Part shown: one piece after another, positions 1 through 64,000 of the stretch | Layout of the letters: every line of letters starts with the position of its first letter | Position numbering within the stretch: position 1 is the first letter of the stretch | Source of the DNA: Hemicentrotus pulcherrimus | Taxonomy: Eukaryota > Echinodermata > Echinoidea > Camarodonta > Strongylocentrotidae | Direction: 5' to 3' | Length of the DNA stretch: 64,000 nucleotides | Assembly (NCBI GenBank): GCA_003118195.1 | Contig: BEXV01000087.1 | Span: 281,003-345,002, forward strand | The notes under the pieces: model-generated | The model's database searches: none | Told to the model about the DNA's origin: nothing | The model's input: only the letters and a program-made list of their open reading frames with translations | Translations under genes and position numbers: made by a program

Positions 1-279
1 GGGTGGTAATGGTAATGGTTTTATTGAAAATTCATATGCAGCCAAATGGCGGAATTGCAGAATTTTGTACATTGCGTAACAACATAAATATTTATGCATA
101 CCGTATTTGAACAAACTACAATGAAATTGTCGAGCAAATCGTATTAAGACATATCACACAGTGAATGAATTTTTTCAATAAATCAGTGTACACATAACAA
201 AAGTTAAAAGAGATGTGTCAATATGGCATGTGCAAAAATATTGACAGAGACAAGGCAAGATGAATAGACAGAGACTCAC
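1..279. other. Intron sequence, left edge
   Basis: AT-rich intron of the giant gene between Ig22 first half and its partner half, which should lie beyond the left edge. I see no exon or named repeat here. Confidence 0.6.
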
Positions 280-62472
<62,193 letters not shown>

Positions 62473-64000
62473 CTGCAATACAAACACATTCAAAGGTGAA
62501 AGGGCAAAGTTCGTTTACATACATGAACACTCATCATCAAGTTACATAACATAATACATTATTAAACATTGGTGACCTTTGCAGATACAATGCACAGAAG
62601 GTACATGTATATATGAAAGTGCAACTCCAAACACAGAATACTTAGAGCATAGGTAATAGTTCAAATGATAGTAATTTGTACAGTGTATATGCAAGAGCCT
62701 ATCCCAAAGGTGATGAAGTTTAAATAGATTGCAAATATTTCATGTAAACTTGCATGATCACAAATCACTGTATCAGACCTGCCAACCTCTGGAGTTAAAA
62801 AACTGTATTCTTCAAACCCAAAAGTTGTATTCTTAAAATTAAACACGGACTGTTACGCGGATCAATGCCTCTTACCGTTCCTACATAAAGGAAGAATTTT
62901 TTTCAATGGATCAATGGTTGAATATGCATGATTTTGTCACGACTGCTGTGTTCGATGAACCAATGAACATCCCCAAATTGCCGATGTGAGATGCTTGTAG
63001 GATACTTTAAAGGACAGAATGGGCATTTTGCCATTGAAAATGGAACATACAAACACAACATTTATTTTTAAAACAATTATAAAAATTGTATTTTATTAAG
63101 GAAAATCGTACCGTTGTATTTGCTTCTAGAAATCGTACGAAATACAACTAAATTGTACTGGTTGGCAGGTCTGCCGTATGAGCATTTATAAAAAGTTTAC
63201 AAAAGTACACTACAATCTAAATCATCATTGTCATCAACTTGGTCCACACAAAAAGTGTAGACATTTGACAAAATTATACACTCTTTTGTTGAATTCCATT
63301 TTATATTCCTGATTTAATTTGAACATTAATGAAATGGTCTTTTTTTTCCATTCATTTTTTCAATCACAAATCAACAAAAGGTATTTCAAATAAAATCATG
63401 ATTTACAAGGAAACTGTTTAATATATTCGTGTTAAAAGTATTGAATTCAGTTCACACACTGTTAGGTCGTATATTTAATCATTCTTATGCTGTGCCATTA
63501 ATGTCATGGGATACTGGAAAGAGTGGAAATATCTTGGAAAGCCAAATCCTGTACTGCTCTCTCGACTGATAAGCATCCCAGTTCTATGAATCTTTAATAA
63601 TTGCAGGAAAGTTCCAACAACTTGTTATTCATTAATTTTTTGTTGTATAGTAGGGATATATTCAAGGTTCAAATTCCAAATATTTGGTAAGAGTTTGTGT
63701 GAATGTACTTGTGAATTAGTCAGGATTCTGAGTACAATACATCAAATGAATTAGTTATTATACACTAACAGAAGGGAATCATGAAAAGAAGAAAAATAAA
63801 TACAGATAAATAAAAAAGACCACTATAAAGGTAAATACAAGTTTGATTTGTAATACCTTTGGCTTATCAAGTAAACTTACAATTCACACAAATGATTTGC
63901 TTAGTGCAATCACCCAAAATCTCCAGTTAATTTGTGATAATATAAAAGAGTACTTGTTTTTGTACTCTCCTTCCTTTTTTTCTATTTCTTTTTTTTTTCT
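62473..64000. other. No exon recognised, right edge
   Basis: 1.5 kb of AT-rich sequence. It contains the MITE at 62775-63172 and a pyrimidine-rich run at the very end. A donor-like ACTTAC at 63875-63880 precedes text reading GDCTKQIICVN, but no acceptor fits, so I do not call an exon. Confidence 0.5.
62775..63172. mobile_element. MITE-like element (family I)
   Basis: Termini AGACCTGCCAACC and GGTTGGCAGGTCT are exact inverses, with looser inward homology (TTGTATT / AATACAA). About 398 bp and non-coding. Confidence 0.75.

Noticed and set aside
63860..63960. Possible upstream exon (donor-like ACTTAC with text GDCTKQIICVN)
   Set aside because: No pyrimidine-rich acceptor in the right phase was found, and a stop lies just upstream in the needed frame. 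Transcript data could revive it.

Overview
The window is eukaryotic and almost certainly from a marine deuterostome. An echinoderm such as a sea urchin or sea star is my best guess, from the intron-dense, AT-rich layout, the many short TIR elements, tRNA-derived SINEs and CATG/TACATGTA-rich introns. This taxonomic call is inference. Nothing prokaryotic is present: no operons, rRNA, CRISPR or complete standalone gene.

One enormous gene on the minus strand occupies 280 to 62472 and runs off the left edge. Its 5' end is not found, so it probably starts right of 62472 or beyond 64000. I can place 79 exons (10,359 nt, 3,453 codons). All have lengths divisible by three and begin and end in phase 1. 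Read N to C (right to left), they encode 35 EGF-like domains, 21 complete Ig-like domains plus the first half of a 22nd, and a single ten-cysteine frizzled-type cysteine-rich domain (CRD) behind a Pro/Thr-rich linker. The order is: EGF1-5, Ig1, EGF6-7, Ig2, EGF8-12, Ig3, linker + Fz-CRD, EGF13, Ig4, EGF14, Ig5-6, EGF15-16, Ig7, EGF17-18, Ig8, EGF19-20, Ig9, EGF21-22, Ig10, EGF23, Ig11, EGF24, Ig12, EGF25, Ig13, EGF26, Ig14, EGF27-28, Ig15, EGF29, Ig16, EGF30, Ig17, EGF31, Ig18, EGF32, Ig19, EGF33, Ig20-21, EGF34-35, Ig22 (half). The product must be a very large extracellular or cell-surface protein. No transmembrane segment, kinase domain or signal peptide lies in the window. I do not recognise a named orthologue.

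Each EGF is one exon and each Ig is normally split into two half-domain exons by a phase-1 intron; Ig13 is the one exception (single exon). EGF4 carries an in-frame TGA. One intron (after Ig12) uses a GC donor. Several introns hold decayed copies of neighbouring exons, evidence that the array has grown by local exon duplication and loss.

The introns make up about 83% of the span. They contain at least nine families of short TIR elements (several TTAA-flanked and piggyBac-like, one nested in another), three tRNA-derived SINE families, three fragments of LINE reverse transcriptase, microsatellites, one 145-base N gap (8886-9030) with inverted flanks, and no second gene that I can support. The right end, 62473-64000, has no exon that I can defend.
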